A stretch of 47,033 nucleotides of DNA from a virus, in the IMG/VR virus record IMGVR_UViG_3300027880_000010, positions 1-47,033 of that record. The stretch is one strand, 5' to 3'. The position numbers were made by a program, and so were the translations under genes. This document shows positions 1 to 6,192 of this stretch, in pieces (position 1 is the first letter of the stretch; each line of letters starts with the position of its first letter). Under the pieces are notes generated by a model. That model saw only the letters and a list, made by a program, of their open reading frames with translations. It was not told the origin of the DNA and did no database searches.

Positions 1-1123
1 CCCTGTCCCCCCCCCCGCAGGGGGAGGGGGACCCCTGGCGGGGTCCCTGGCGAAGGAGGAATGGGCGGCCCCTAAAAGGCCGCCCACCGGGTTAGTCAGG
101 AGCGGCGGAGCCGCACTGGGAAAGGGCCGGTTCCACCGGCCGCCCTTCCGGCCCCTCCGGGCCGGTCGCGCCGGGAGGCGCTCTAAAGGAAGGGTTGTTT
201 TTAAGAACGCGCGAAACGCGTTCAGGTTTACCCGATTGTGATGTGACTCTCGTCACACAGGTCCTGACCTGGGAAAACGCGGGGAAAAAGTTCCCAAATC
301 CTCCGGATGTTGGGAACAAGGGTGGGCGACACTGGCCCGTGTCGCCCCCAGGGGGGCCGCATATTTTGGGAAAAAATATCGGAGGGGACTGTAGAGGGGG
401 AGGGGGGTGCCCCGGTTTAAACCCCCCCGGGTCAAGATCGTTGGACCGATCCAATCTCATCTGGAACGGTCCATTGGAACGCTCCACCTGGGCCCTCCAC
501 TAGGCAGACTTCTGGCGCAGTCTGCTTAGATCCCCTGGTCAGGGGCTTGATCACGAGAGATCAGCCCCGTCCTGGCCATATGCGGGGCGATGGACCCGGT
601 TAGTCAGCCTGAAGGGCTGACATTCCCCCCTCCCTATTGGACGCGCCCCCCAATAGGCCCTCCCCTCCGCTCCCCCTGGGGTGCGCCTCCGACGGGCCCT
701 GCCCCTGCCGCGCCGTCTGACCCCCACCTGACTCCCGGTCAGTGCTGGCTGTAGTGCCAGCACGCCCGAGGGCCTCTGTCTGCCCTGTCATGGACCGGAT
801 GTCCGGTTTTTGGTAACAGAACGGCCACGGTCCCATCACGTGTGTGTCTCAGCCCTTCCCCCCTCTCCCTACGTAGGGAAATGTCCGGAGTGCTCGCCAC
901 CGGTCACCACGACGGAGGGGAGCGGCAAGACCCCCGGATCACCGGGCGAGTCAGCCGAGAGGGGCCGAACGTGGCCCCCGCTCCCAGATCAGGGCCAACC
1001 GGGTCTGGGGGACCACCCGCCACTTGCATGGCGCGTCGGTCCCCCCACCTGGACGGCATAGCTGGGGGAGCGGGGAAGCGTGGCAGCCCCCACTTCACTC
1101 AAATCTCTCGAATGGAGACGATC
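1..1123. other. Non-coding left end rich in inverted repeats
   Basis: I find no convincing gene in the first 1.1 kb. Reading frames here have biased composition and lack ribosome-binding sites. The region holds many perfect or near-perfect inverted repeats: TGTGAC/GTCACA at 242-257, TTCCCAA/TTGGGAA around 291-316, GGGCGACAC/GTGTCGCCC around 327-350, GCAGACT/AGTCTGC around 503-527, GTCAGCC/GGCTGAC around 603-621 and GTGCTGGC/GCCAGCAC around 741-762. A short AT-richer patch lies near 195-310 and 360-385. Such a stretch at a phage genome end commonly holds promoters, operators or replication and packaging signals. Which of these applies cannot be decided from the sequence. Confidence 0.6.
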
Positions 1124-1651
1124 ATGAGCACTGAGCCCTACCCCATGGTGGCGCACGTCAAGGAGGGTCTCCTCCCCGTCCTGGTCCTTACCGACGATCT
1201 CTGTCGGTACGACTCCAAGGGCAGGTGGATGGCCCTCTGCGAGGCGCAGCGCGCCATGGGCGGCATCACCAAGGGTCAGCGGGTCTGGGTGACCAGGTCC
1301 ATGCTCTCCCGGCCTACCGAGGTCAAGCCGCGCTCTAGCGCGTCCAAGCGTCGGGACCGTCGGAAGATCATGGACATGGCCGCCCACAACCGGCTGGCCC
1401 AAGGCGGTGCCGCAGACCAGGCGAACACGCCTGTACCCACGCGGGACGCTCAAAGCGTCGCTAAGCCCCTGGGAACGGAGTCCGCTCCTTACCGGGCCGC
1501 TGTGCGGCTAGAGCGCCCTGAGTACGTACGGGCCGAACGCAAGCACCTCTGTGACGGGGGTTGCGGGACTGAGCTGATCTTTACCGAGACGCTCGCCACC
1601 GCTACCCGTATCACGACGTGCCCCGCCTGTAAGGCCAAGTACAACGCGTGA
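1124..1651 (+). CDS. Hypothetical protein with C-terminal zinc ribbon
   Basis: Predicted product of 175 residues, first gene of the rightward block. I chose the ATG at 1124 because GGAG lies six bases upstream; the frame stays open further upstream but shows no coding character there. The N-terminal third is a compact alpha/beta-looking segment, followed by a basic stretch rich in Lys, Arg and Ser near residues 65-85. The C-terminus has a CDGGC...CPAC arrangement typical of a four-cysteine zinc ribbon. I do not recognise the family. A nucleic-acid or protein-binding early role is only an inference from the zinc ribbon and position. A strong hairpin follows at 1664-1689. Confidence 0.75.
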   Translation: MSTEPYPMVAHVKEGLLPVLVLTDDLCRYDSKGRWMALCEAQRAMGGITKGQRVWVTRSMLSRPTEVKPRSSASKRRDRRKIMDMAAHNRLAQGGAADQANTPVPTRDAQSVAKPLGTESAPYRAAVRLERPEYVRAERKHLCDGGCGTELIFTETLATATRITTCPACKAKYNA

Positions 1652-1663
1652 TCGTCTCCGCCA

Positions 1664-1689
1664 GACCCCCCGGTGACCCCCGGGGGGTC
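1664..1689 (+). terminator. GC hairpin after first early gene
   Basis: An eight-base-pair stem, GACCCCCC at 1664-1671 with GGGGGGTC at 1682-1689, lies 12 bases after the stop of the preceding gene. There is no U tract, so it may be an attenuator or RNA-processing structure rather than an efficient intrinsic terminator. Confidence 0.5.
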
Positions 1690-1778
1690 ATCCCCTTGCC
1701 CTTGTGGTCCCCCTGCGGGCCCATCGGGGTATCGGATGACCCCCCCTACGGCGGGGAGGTACCCCCTCCCCGCCTAGT

Positions 1779-1798
1779 GGCCTGAGCAAGCTCAGGCC
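1779..1798 (+). repeat. Hairpin copy 1 of a repeated leader element
   Basis: GGCCTGAGC, a two-base loop and GCTCAGGCC form a nine-base-pair hairpin just before CAACCGAGAGAG and the next start codon. Nearly the same unit recurs at 7633-7656, again followed by CAACCGAGAGAG. The pairing of hairpin and ribosome-binding element twice in the genome suggests a duplicated regulatory cassette. Confidence 0.7.
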
Positions 1799-1820
1799 CA
1801 CAACCGAGAGAGAGGCCCCC

Positions 1821-2126
1821 ATGCCCCTGTTCTACGGCGAGCACGTGACCCTTCTGATCAACGAGGGCGAAGTGGTCAAGGTCGGTACGGCCGAGGTCTG
1901 GCCGATCCGGATCCGATACGTGTTTGAGCCCGACCGTCAGGTCGGGAAGCTGGTCCTTCAGGGCCACCGCATCTACGTGCGTGACCTGACCTCCTGCGGC
2001 GACCCCCTGCCCGTGCCGTTCGGCGTTGCCGTCTGCGGCCTTGAGGGGGTCCTGGCCTACGCCAGTGGCCTTTTCGGCGAGCCCCGTTACGAGATCAACC
2101 CGGACGGCGTCCGGGTATCAGCCTGA
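1821..2126 (+). CDS. Hypothetical early protein, 101 aa
   Basis: A 101-residue soluble protein beginning with ATG at 1821, preceded by the repeated GAGAGAGAGG element. The sequence is dominated by short beta-strand-like segments with conserved-looking Val, Ile and Gly and no cysteine cluster (two isolated Cys). There is no transmembrane segment or signal peptide. I do not recognise the family. It stands alone between two hairpin-bearing intergenic regions, so it may be translated independently of its neighbours. Confidence 0.7.
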   Translation: MPLFYGEHVTLLINEGEVVKVGTAEVWPIRIRYVFEPDRQVGKLVLQGHRIYVRDLTSCGDPLPVPFGVAVCGLEGVLAYASGLFGEPRYEINPDGVRVSA

Positions 2127-2129
2127 CGA

Positions 2130-2220
2130 ACCCGTAAGAGTGAGGCAGGGACCCCCGGCCCCTGCCCTGCTCCATGTGGTCGTCAGCCACATGACCTACG
2201 TCCGGGAACTCTGTTCCCTG
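2130..2220 (+). other. Hairpin-rich intergenic leader
   Basis: Three inverted repeats follow each other: GGCAGGG with CCCTGCC around 2142-2168, CATGTGG with CCACATG around 2173-2193 and GGGAAC with GTTCCC around 2203-2217. They end about 45 bases before the CGAGAGAGGAG element of the next gene. A regulatory or RNA-processing role is inferred from the shared pattern in other gaps. Confidence 0.5.
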
Positions 2221-2275
2221 ACTAGTCCGTGTCCAAGCCTTGCTCGGGCACACCCTCACGAGAGAGGAGATCGCC

Positions 2276-2602
2276 ATGACGGCGAAGCCACGCAAGCAGC
2301 CGGGCCGCAAGGCCCCGGTGGCCAGTGGCCCATGGGCCGACCGGTTCTACTACCCGATGCCCAACCCCCCGGTACCGACGTACCTGGTGGCCGCATGGGA
2401 GGGCCTGGCCGGCTGGGCCAAGGAGCACGCCCTTGCGGAGCAGGCGCGCAAGAAGGGCGGCAAGCCGCCCGTGTGCCCCGACTGCAAGCAGCAGGTCATC
2501 ACCTACCCCTTCCATGCGGTTGAGTCCTGGGAGGGCGTGTGGTGCCGACCGTGCGCCTACGCACGCAACGACAGAGGGAGGCAGGCACATGCCCACGCTT
2601 GA
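2276..2602 (+). CDS. Small zinc-ribbon protein
   Basis: A 108-residue protein starting at ATG 2276 behind CGAGAGAGGAG. The first 12 residues are very basic. A CPDC pair near residue 73 and a CRPC pair near residue 96 make a C4 zinc ribbon, with a Trp/Phe-rich spacer between them. The family is not recognised. It overlaps the next gene by 14 bases, so the two are probably co-translated. The basic N-terminus plus zinc ribbon fits nucleic-acid binding, as an inference only. Confidence 0.75.
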   Translation: MTAKPRKQPGRKAPVASGPWADRFYYPMPNPPVPTYLVAAWEGLAGWAKEHALAEQARKKGGKPPVCPDCKQQVITYPFHAVESWEGVWCRPCAYARNDRGRQAHAHA

Positions 2603-2840
2603 GGGAATCACCTTCGACCAGGCCATCACCCCCGAGGTTCTCAAGGGGTACGGCGGGGAGGTCAAGGGGAGCCCCCCGGGGGACGCAGAGGAGGTCACCC
2701 TGACCTTCCCCAACATGCACAGCGCCGCATCCTGGGCGGCGACGGCCGGGCTGAGCGACTACACGTGGTTCAGCAAGACATGGGGTGCCTTCGGCAGCGC
2801 GGTTGAAGTGGACGTCATGCGTCCGCACCCGGAGGACTGA
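2589..2840 (+). CDS. Hypothetical early protein, 83 aa
   Basis: An 83-residue protein. The ATG at 2589 is chosen because GGGAGGCAGG lies just upstream inside the tail of the preceding gene; the same frame upstream of it has the composition of an out-of-frame reading of that gene. The product is acidic, has no cysteine and no membrane segment, and is not recognised. It is followed after 12 bases by another small gene with its own GAGGAG. Confidence 0.7.
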   Translation: MPTLEGITFDQAITPEVLKGYGGEVKGSPPGDAEEVTLTFPNMHSAASWAATAGLSDYTWFSKTWGAFGSAVEVDVMRPHPED

Positions 2841-2852
2841 GAGGAGAACACC

Positions 2853-2984
2853 ATGCCGACGTTCGGCAACACGGTCGTCTATACGACCGAGACCCCACCC
2901 CCGGCACCCCGCAAGCCGGGCTACTGGGACACCTACAGCGAGCTGGAGGCCACCCCGGCGGAACGGTACGCGGCCATGCTCTAG
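2853..2984 (+). CDS. Hypothetical small protein, 43 aa
   Basis: A 43-residue frame starting at ATG 2853, with GAGGAG seven bases upstream and only 12 bases after the previous stop. The product begins MPTFGNTVVY, has a short proline-rich middle and a helical, acidic C-terminal half ending in PAERYAAML. Good ribosome-binding site, tight spacing and normal codon use support it. No function can be assigned. Confidence 0.6.
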   Translation: MPTFGNTVVYTTETPPPAPRKPGYWDTYSELEATPAERYAAML

Positions 2985-2996
2985 CAAGACCAAGCC

Positions 2997-3131
2997 GGGG
3001 CCTCAGCTTCGATCTGAGGCCCCTAGCTCCTGGGATGTCCCATCCCAGGAGCCCGTGCCCCTCCGGGGGTGTGAGCCAGGTTCAGGCCTGGCACGGGCGC
3101 GCAGCAATGCCCCAGGGTCCGGGTAGGACCC
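2997..3131 (+). other. Four successive hairpins in an early leader
   Basis: GGGGCCTCAG/CTGAGGCCCC at 2997-3023, GCTCCTGGGAT/ATCCCAGGAGC at 3026-3052, GCCAGG/CCTGGC at 3075-3092 and GGGTCC/GGACCC near 3115-3131 lie back to back between two early genes. GCCCGTGCC near 3051 can alternatively pair with GGCACGGGC near 3090, giving competing folds. The first two stems have 10 and 11 perfect pairs. It may act as terminator, attenuator or RNase-processing site. Confidence 0.6.
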
Positions 3132-3154
3132 ATCCTTCGAGGGAGGAGAAAACA

Positions 3155-3511
3155 GTGGAACGTCAGAGATACAGGTACCTGGACCTCGGGGACGTCCGCG
3201 TCTACCAAGTCGGGGATGAGCCCGGTAAGCCCACAGGCTCTCCCTGCGGTCGCCAGTGGCTGGTGTCACGTCGCCGTCTTGATGCAGAAGCAGCGAACAC
3301 CAGCATCGGCCGGATCGCCAAGGCGGACGGAGGGTACTGGTACGCCAGCCCCATGATGGACCGGAGCCCCATGGACGGGAACTGCCCTGCCCGGCACACC
3401 GGCAGGAGCAAGGCCGAAGTCGTCGCTTGGCTTCAGGGTGTCCATGACGCTTCTCAGACCTGGTTTCAGCGGGGCATCGAGGATGCCCTTCGCAAGGAGG
3501 GCAAGCTGTGA
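3155..3511 (+). CDS. Hypothetical early protein, 118 aa
   Basis: A 118-residue protein from GTG 3155, preceded by GAGGGAGGAG at ideal spacing. Sequence before this point in the same frame lies in the hairpin region and is not credible coding. It carries several aromatic residues and a helical C-terminus, without a zinc motif or membrane segment. Its stop overlaps the GTG of the next gene by four bases, making it the first gene of a coupled three-gene set. Family not recognised. Confidence 0.7.
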   Translation: MERQRYRYLDLGDVRVYQVGDEPGKPTGSPCGRQWLVSRRRLDAEAANTSIGRIAKADGGYWYASPMMDRSPMDGNCPARHTGRSKAEVVAWLQGVHDASQTWFQRGIEDALRKEGKL

Positions 3512-3837
3512 GGTTCACCGCTGAGACGGACCGGGCGCACATGGCCGGGGAACAGGTTGACTGGTACCGGGTCTGGTGCGGTGCCAACGGCATCGGCCAC
3601 TACGTGGACATCCACAAGTTCGGATCCTTCGGGGATCGCGACTACTCGTGGTACTTCGTCTACACCATTGGCAACGAGGTGATCTACAGCCTCACAGACA
3701 TCACGGATGAACAGGCCAAGCTGCCTGAGCAGGAGCTTAAGGAGCTTGCCCAGGGCTACGTGTCCGGGGCCGTCAGCAAGTGGCAGATCCACCAGACGTG
3801 GGCCACCGAGGTCGCAGAGAAGAGGGCGGCCAAGTGA
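3508..3837 (+). CDS. Hypothetical early protein, 109 aa
   Basis: A 109-residue protein starting with GTG at 3508 in a GTGA overlap with the upstream stop. It is rich in Tyr and Trp in its first half (VDWYRVWCG, YSWYFVYT) and ends in a helical, charged tail. The N-terminal WYRVWC signature resembles the YRVWCETGDL start of the next protein, hinting that the two may be related. No known function. Confidence 0.7.
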   Translation: MRFTAETDRAHMAGEQVDWYRVWCGANGIGHYVDIHKFGSFGDRDYSWYFVYTIGNEVIYSLTDITDEQAKLPEQELKELAQGYVSGAVSKWQIHQTWATEVAEKRAAK

Positions 3838-4145
3838 CCTACCAGAGCAAGGAGTACCGGGTCTGGTGCGAGACCGGCGACCTGGTCGGCCTGGCCACCG
3901 TCACCCCCGGCAATGGGTGGTTCAAGGTCACCGTGGACCCGTTCAACAAGCGGGATAAGCAGCGCAGGCCGGGAAGCTTCCGGAACCAGCAAGCGGCCGA
4001 GGACTACGCCAGGACGCTCGCAGATCGGTTCATGGCCGAGGCCATCGACTGGGAGACCAAGGAGCGGGGAGAGCCCCCGGTGGGGGTCCTGACGCCGCAC
4101 GGGTACAGCATCCAAGAGGTAGAGAACGAGACCAAGGAACCGTAG
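3834..4145 (+). CDS. Hypothetical early protein, 103 aa
   Basis: A 103-residue protein from GTG 3834, four-base overlap with the upstream stop. It opens with YQSKEYRVWCETG, then a short beta-rich region and a helix containing AAEDYARTLADRF near residue 60. The shared YRVWC segment with the preceding protein suggests an old duplication. Not recognised. Translation is probably coupled to the two genes before it; a 10-base-pair hairpin follows at 4155-4190. Confidence 0.7.
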   Translation: MTYQSKEYRVWCETGDLVGLATVTPGNGWFKVTVDPFNKRDKQRRPGSFRNQQAAEDYARTLADRFMAEAIDWETKERGEPPVGVLTPHGYSIQEVENETKEP

Positions 4146-4154
4146 ACAACGGGA

Positions 4155-4190
4155 GCCGGTTCAGTGGCCCAGCGAGGCACCTGAACCGGC
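4155..4190 (+). terminator. Hairpin after coupled gene set
   Basis: GCCGGTTCAG at 4155-4164 pairs perfectly with CTGAACCGGC at 4181-4190 around a 16-base loop. It lies 10 bases after the stop of the preceding gene and precedes another CGAGAGAGGAG element. There is no T tract, so termination strength is uncertain. Confidence 0.5.
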
Positions 4191-4238
4191 CCGCCCGTAG
4201 GTGCAGTTCCGCCTACTTCCTTCGAGAGAGGAGACGCA

Positions 4239-4547
4239 GTGAACACCGCAGAGCACATCGCGGACGCTCAGGCCAAGGCCGAGGGTATCCGCCAGGAACT
4301 CCACGCGGCCGGGGCCAAGACCGCCAGGCTCAACCTGGCGACCAGGGTCTATAACGACCTGGTCGACATGGACGGCCAGCGGAGCGAAGTCAGGGCGATC
4401 CTTGAGGGTCTCCAGGAGTACCTGGCGGGCGGCAGGGCCGCCCTGGAGATGCAAGACGTCAAGGACCCCCTGTGGGACCGTCTGCATGCCCTCCTGGCCC
4501 CCCTGGGAGCCCACCTGGCCTACGTGGAGGCGTACGGCCCGGAATAG
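4239..4547 (+). CDS. Hypothetical helical protein, 102 aa
   Basis: A 102-residue protein from GTG 4239 behind CGAGAGAGGAGACGCA. The sequence is almost entirely alpha-helical in character with heptad-like Leu and Ala spacing and alternating charges, so a coiled-coil or helical-bundle fold is likely. There are no cysteines. Not recognised. It is followed by a gap with two inverted repeats (GGCCTCAA/TTGAGGCC near 4567-4593 and GGCAT/ATGCC near 4600-4612). Confidence 0.7.
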   Translation: MNTAEHIADAQAKAEGIRQELHAAGAKTARLNLATRVYNDLVDMDGQRSEVRAILEGLQEYLAGGRAALEMQDVKDPLWDRLHALLAPLGAHLAYVEAYGPE

Positions 4548-4645
4548 GCAGTGTGACCTTTCTTTTGGCCTCAAGCCAAGACCGGTTGAGGCCATTAGCG
4601 GCATCGCAATGCCGGTTAGTAAGACCTCACGAGAGAGGAGATGCA

Positions 4646-4855
4646 ATGTACACACTCAAGCTGGACCTGTCCGAGGCCGAGTTGATGACGCTCAAGACGG
4701 TCCTGATCGTGGACCTCCAGAGGTCGGAGAGGGAGGGCACCAGCGACAGCGACCACGCGGTCAACGTCGCCAAGGTGCTGGACGCCACTCAGGCGTACGG
4801 CGAGTCCCTGTCTCACGCAGTCAGGATCGCCGAGCGCCGCCGGGAGGAGGCATGA
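4646..4855 (+). CDS. Hypothetical small protein, 69 aa
   Basis: A 69-residue protein from ATG 4646 immediately behind CGAGAGAGGAG. Largely helical, beginning MYTLKLDLSEAELMTLKTVL and ending in a strongly charged RIAERRREEA tail. It resembles small phage helical adaptors but I do not recognise a family. Its stop overlaps the next start as ATGA, so the following gene is coupled. Confidence 0.7.
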   Translation: MYTLKLDLSEAELMTLKTVLIVDLQRSEREGTSDSDHAVNVAKVLDATQAYGESLSHAVRIAERRREEA

Positions 4856-5133
4856 CCATGCAGGCATACCCCGAAGAGGGTGGCGAGGCCATCGCCTACG
4901 GGGCCACGATCACCAGCGACGGGGTGGAGGCTTTCTACCTCGGGGTCGTTCGTGTGCCCAAGGGCAGCAGCCCCGGCCGCATCGCGGCCATTCGCCCCGG
5001 ACCGAACTGGCCGAACTACCAGGAGCCGACCCTGAAGGCGCTCCTAGCCGACCGAGACAGGCACTCCTGGCCCGAGCGGGGGGCCCACTACGCCGAGTAC
5101 CTCCCGCACGTCTACGGGCTGGTGATCCGGTGA
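4852..5133 (+). CDS. Hypothetical protein, 93 aa
   Basis: A 93-residue protein from ATG 4852, in an ATGA overlap with the upstream stop and GGGAGGAGG just before it; a second ATG two codons later is possible. Mixed alpha/beta composition with a proline/glycine-rich middle near PGPNWPNYQEP. No metal-binding or membrane features. Function unknown. It continues a coupled run of four genes ending at 5683. Confidence 0.7.
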   Translation: MTMQAYPEEGGEAIAYGATITSDGVEAFYLGVVRVPKGSSPGRIAAIRPGPNWPNYQEPTLKALLADRDRHSWPERGAHYAEYLPHVYGLVIR

Positions 5134-5456
5134 AGCCCTACGCCTGGACCATCGACCACGACCTGCGTCCGGCCAGCCGGCTCGGCGACGGTGGACTGGT
5201 CGGCCCCGGGGACGCCTCTAAGGCCGCTGGGGATCGGATCGCAGAAGACGAGGCCGCCGGGACCAGGTTCCTCCTCCAGGACGAGGAGGGCCAGCTCCGG
5301 TACATCGGCCGGTTCCTCCACGGGGAGGAGATGGCCGAGGACAAGGGGGATGACTGGTTCGCCCCCCTGAACGAGTTCGGCAAGTCCAGGGGATGCACGG
5401 AGATCCTGTACTTGATAAGGGACTCCACCGGCTTCGCTGCGTGGGTGATGCTGTGA
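5130..5456 (+). CDS. Hypothetical protein, 108 aa
   Basis: A 108-residue acidic protein from GTG 5130 in a GTGA overlap. The central part (residues 45-75) is rich in Asp and Glu, and the C-terminus contains TEILYLIRDSTGFAAWVML, which is strand-like and hydrophobic but too short to be a confident membrane segment. Not recognised. Confidence 0.7.
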   Translation: MKPYAWTIDHDLRPASRLGDGGLVGPGDASKAAGDRIAEDEAAGTRFLLQDEEGQLRYIGRFLHGEEMAEDKGDDWFAPLNEFGKSRGCTEILYLIRDSTGFAAWVML

Positions 5457-5683
5457 TCTACGTCCTGACCCGGATCCTGCCCGAGGGGCAGGAGAAGACC
5501 AGCACGGTTGAGCACCAGGAGAAGAAGCGGGCCGCCATGCAGGCGGCCCGCGCCCACCGTGACAATCTCGTTTTCGGCCACACGGAGATGGACGCCGTCT
5601 ATGACGCGCTGATCGAGGCCATCCCCGGCACCAAGGTGGGCCCGTTCAGCGGGTACTGCTACCGGATCGACAGTTGGCTCTAG
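5453..5683 (+). CDS. Hypothetical protein, 76 aa
   Basis: A 76-residue protein from GTG 5453 overlapping the previous stop by four bases. It has a helical, basic middle (EKKRAAMQAARAHRD) and an aromatic C-terminus. It is the last protein gene before the tRNA cluster, with 16 bases to the first tRNA-like gene, so the tRNAs may be read through from this operon. No family recognised. Confidence 0.65.
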   Translation: MIYVLTRILPEGQEKTSTVEHQEKKRAAMQAARAHRDNLVFGHTEMDAVYDALIEAIPGTKVGPFSGYCYRIDSWL

Positions 5684-5699
5684 CAAGGGGGCCCCACTC

Positions 5700-5776
5700 G
5701 CCCTCTTAGCCCAAACGGCAGAGGCAAGGGGCACATTAGAACCCCTGAGTTGCCGGTTCGAACCCGGCAGAGGGCA
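5700..5776 (+). tRNA. tRNA-like gene with 10-base anticodon loop
   Basis: The acceptor stem is perfect (GCCCTCT at 5700-5706 with AGAGGGC at 5769-5775, discriminator A). The D arm has GCC/GGC with the GG of the loop, and the T arm is GCCGG-TTCGAAC-CCGGC. The anticodon stem AGGGG/CCCCT is perfect, but it encloses 10 bases (5732-5741) instead of seven. Read from the 3-prime side the loop would offer TAG (Leu, CUA); read otherwise it contains CAT. CCA is not encoded. The three extra loop bases make normal decoding doubtful. Confidence 0.75.
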
Positions 5777-5840
5777 CCCCTCCGCAATGGCCTCTTGGCT
5801 TGGCCGGTCGGGGGGCATGGTGAACCAATATCCCCGGAGA

Positions 5841-5856
5841 AAGGAGACCTATGTAA
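5841..5856 (+). other. Start-stop mini-ORF behind a strong ribosome-binding site
   Basis: AAGGAG at 5841-5846 lies four bases before an ATG at 5851 that is followed directly by TAA. This is a minimal ATG-TAA reading unit 66 bases upstream of the tRNA-Ile gene. It could be a remnant of a gene separated from its leader by tRNA insertion, or a functional start-stop element. Confidence 0.4.
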
Positions 5857-5877
5857 CCAGTCCAACGCTTCGCATAG

Positions 5878-5905
5878 CCCTGCCGGGGCGCATCCCCCGG
5901 CAGGG
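5878..5905 (+). terminator. Hairpin between tRNA genes
   Basis: CCCTGCCGGGG at 5878-5888 and CCCCGGCAGGG at 5895-5905 form a perfect 11-base-pair stem with a six-base loop. It is followed by TCTCTCCC rather than a true T tract. It may terminate, or define a processing boundary upstream of the tRNA-Ile. Confidence 0.55.
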
Positions 5906-5922
5906 TCTCTCCCATCGCATCG

Positions 5923-5995
5923 GCCTGTGTAGCTCAGCGGAAAGAGCGGCCCTCTTATAAGGGGCAGGTCACCGGTTCGAATCCGGTTACAGGTA
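5923..5995 (+). tRNA. tRNA-Ile, anticodon TAT (decodes AUA)
   Basis: A canonical 73-base cloverleaf. The acceptor GCCTGTG pairs with TACAGGT including two G-T pairs, with discriminator A. The D arm is GCTC/GAGC; the anticodon arm is GCCCT-CTTATAA-GGGGC with TAT at 5956-5958 and purine 37; the variable loop is AGGTC; the T arm is ACCGG-TTCGAAT-CCGGT. It reads AUA, a very rare codon in a high-GC host, so it may relieve a codon shortage or replace a host tRNA that is damaged during infection. CCA is not encoded. Confidence 0.9.
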
Positions 5996-6024
5996 CGCAA
6001 GACCTCATTCCGAGAGGCATCCGG

Positions 6025-6063
6025 GTGAGCGTGAGCAGGAGACGGGCCAGGCGGCCTAGCTAA
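6025..6063 (+). CDS. Possible 12-residue arginine-rich mini-ORF
   Basis: GTG at 6025 opens a 12-codon frame ending in TAA at 6061-6063, giving the peptide VSVSRRRARRPS. CCGAGAGG, resembling the repeated start-associated element, lies upstream at 6011-6018. It contains consecutive AGG AGA codons, which are rare in high-GC actinobacteria. It sits between two tRNA genes. There is no other support, and it may be chance. Confidence 0.25.
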   Translation: MSVSRRRARRPS

Positions 6064-6091
6064 CCGCTGACTCCCCATCCGTGGCTCACAC

Positions 6092-6167
6092 GGGGCTGTA
6101 GTCCTAGTGGTTGGAACACCGCCGATAGGTACGACTGGCGACGTGGGTTCGAATCCCACCAGCCCCG
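6092..6167 (+). tRNA. tRNA-like gene with expanded anticodon loop
   Basis: The acceptor stem is perfect (GGGGCTG at 6092-6098 with CAGCCCC at 6160-6166, discriminator G), and the T arm GTGGG-TTCGAAT-CCCAC is perfect. The D arm GTCC/GAAC has one C-A mismatch and retains the loop GG. The anticodon arm is CGCC/GGCG enclosing 13 bases (6124-6136) rather than a five-pair stem with seven bases. Outer bases 6119 and 6141 do not pair. No anticodon can be placed with confidence. It starts 96 bases after tRNA-Ile. Confidence 0.7.
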
Positions 6168-6192
6168 CGTCAATTCCGAGAGAGGAGACAGC

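Noticed and set aside
600-1061. Several short frames on both strands in the left-end region
   Set aside because: They run through hairpins, lack ribosome-binding sites and have compositions unlike the neighbouring genes.
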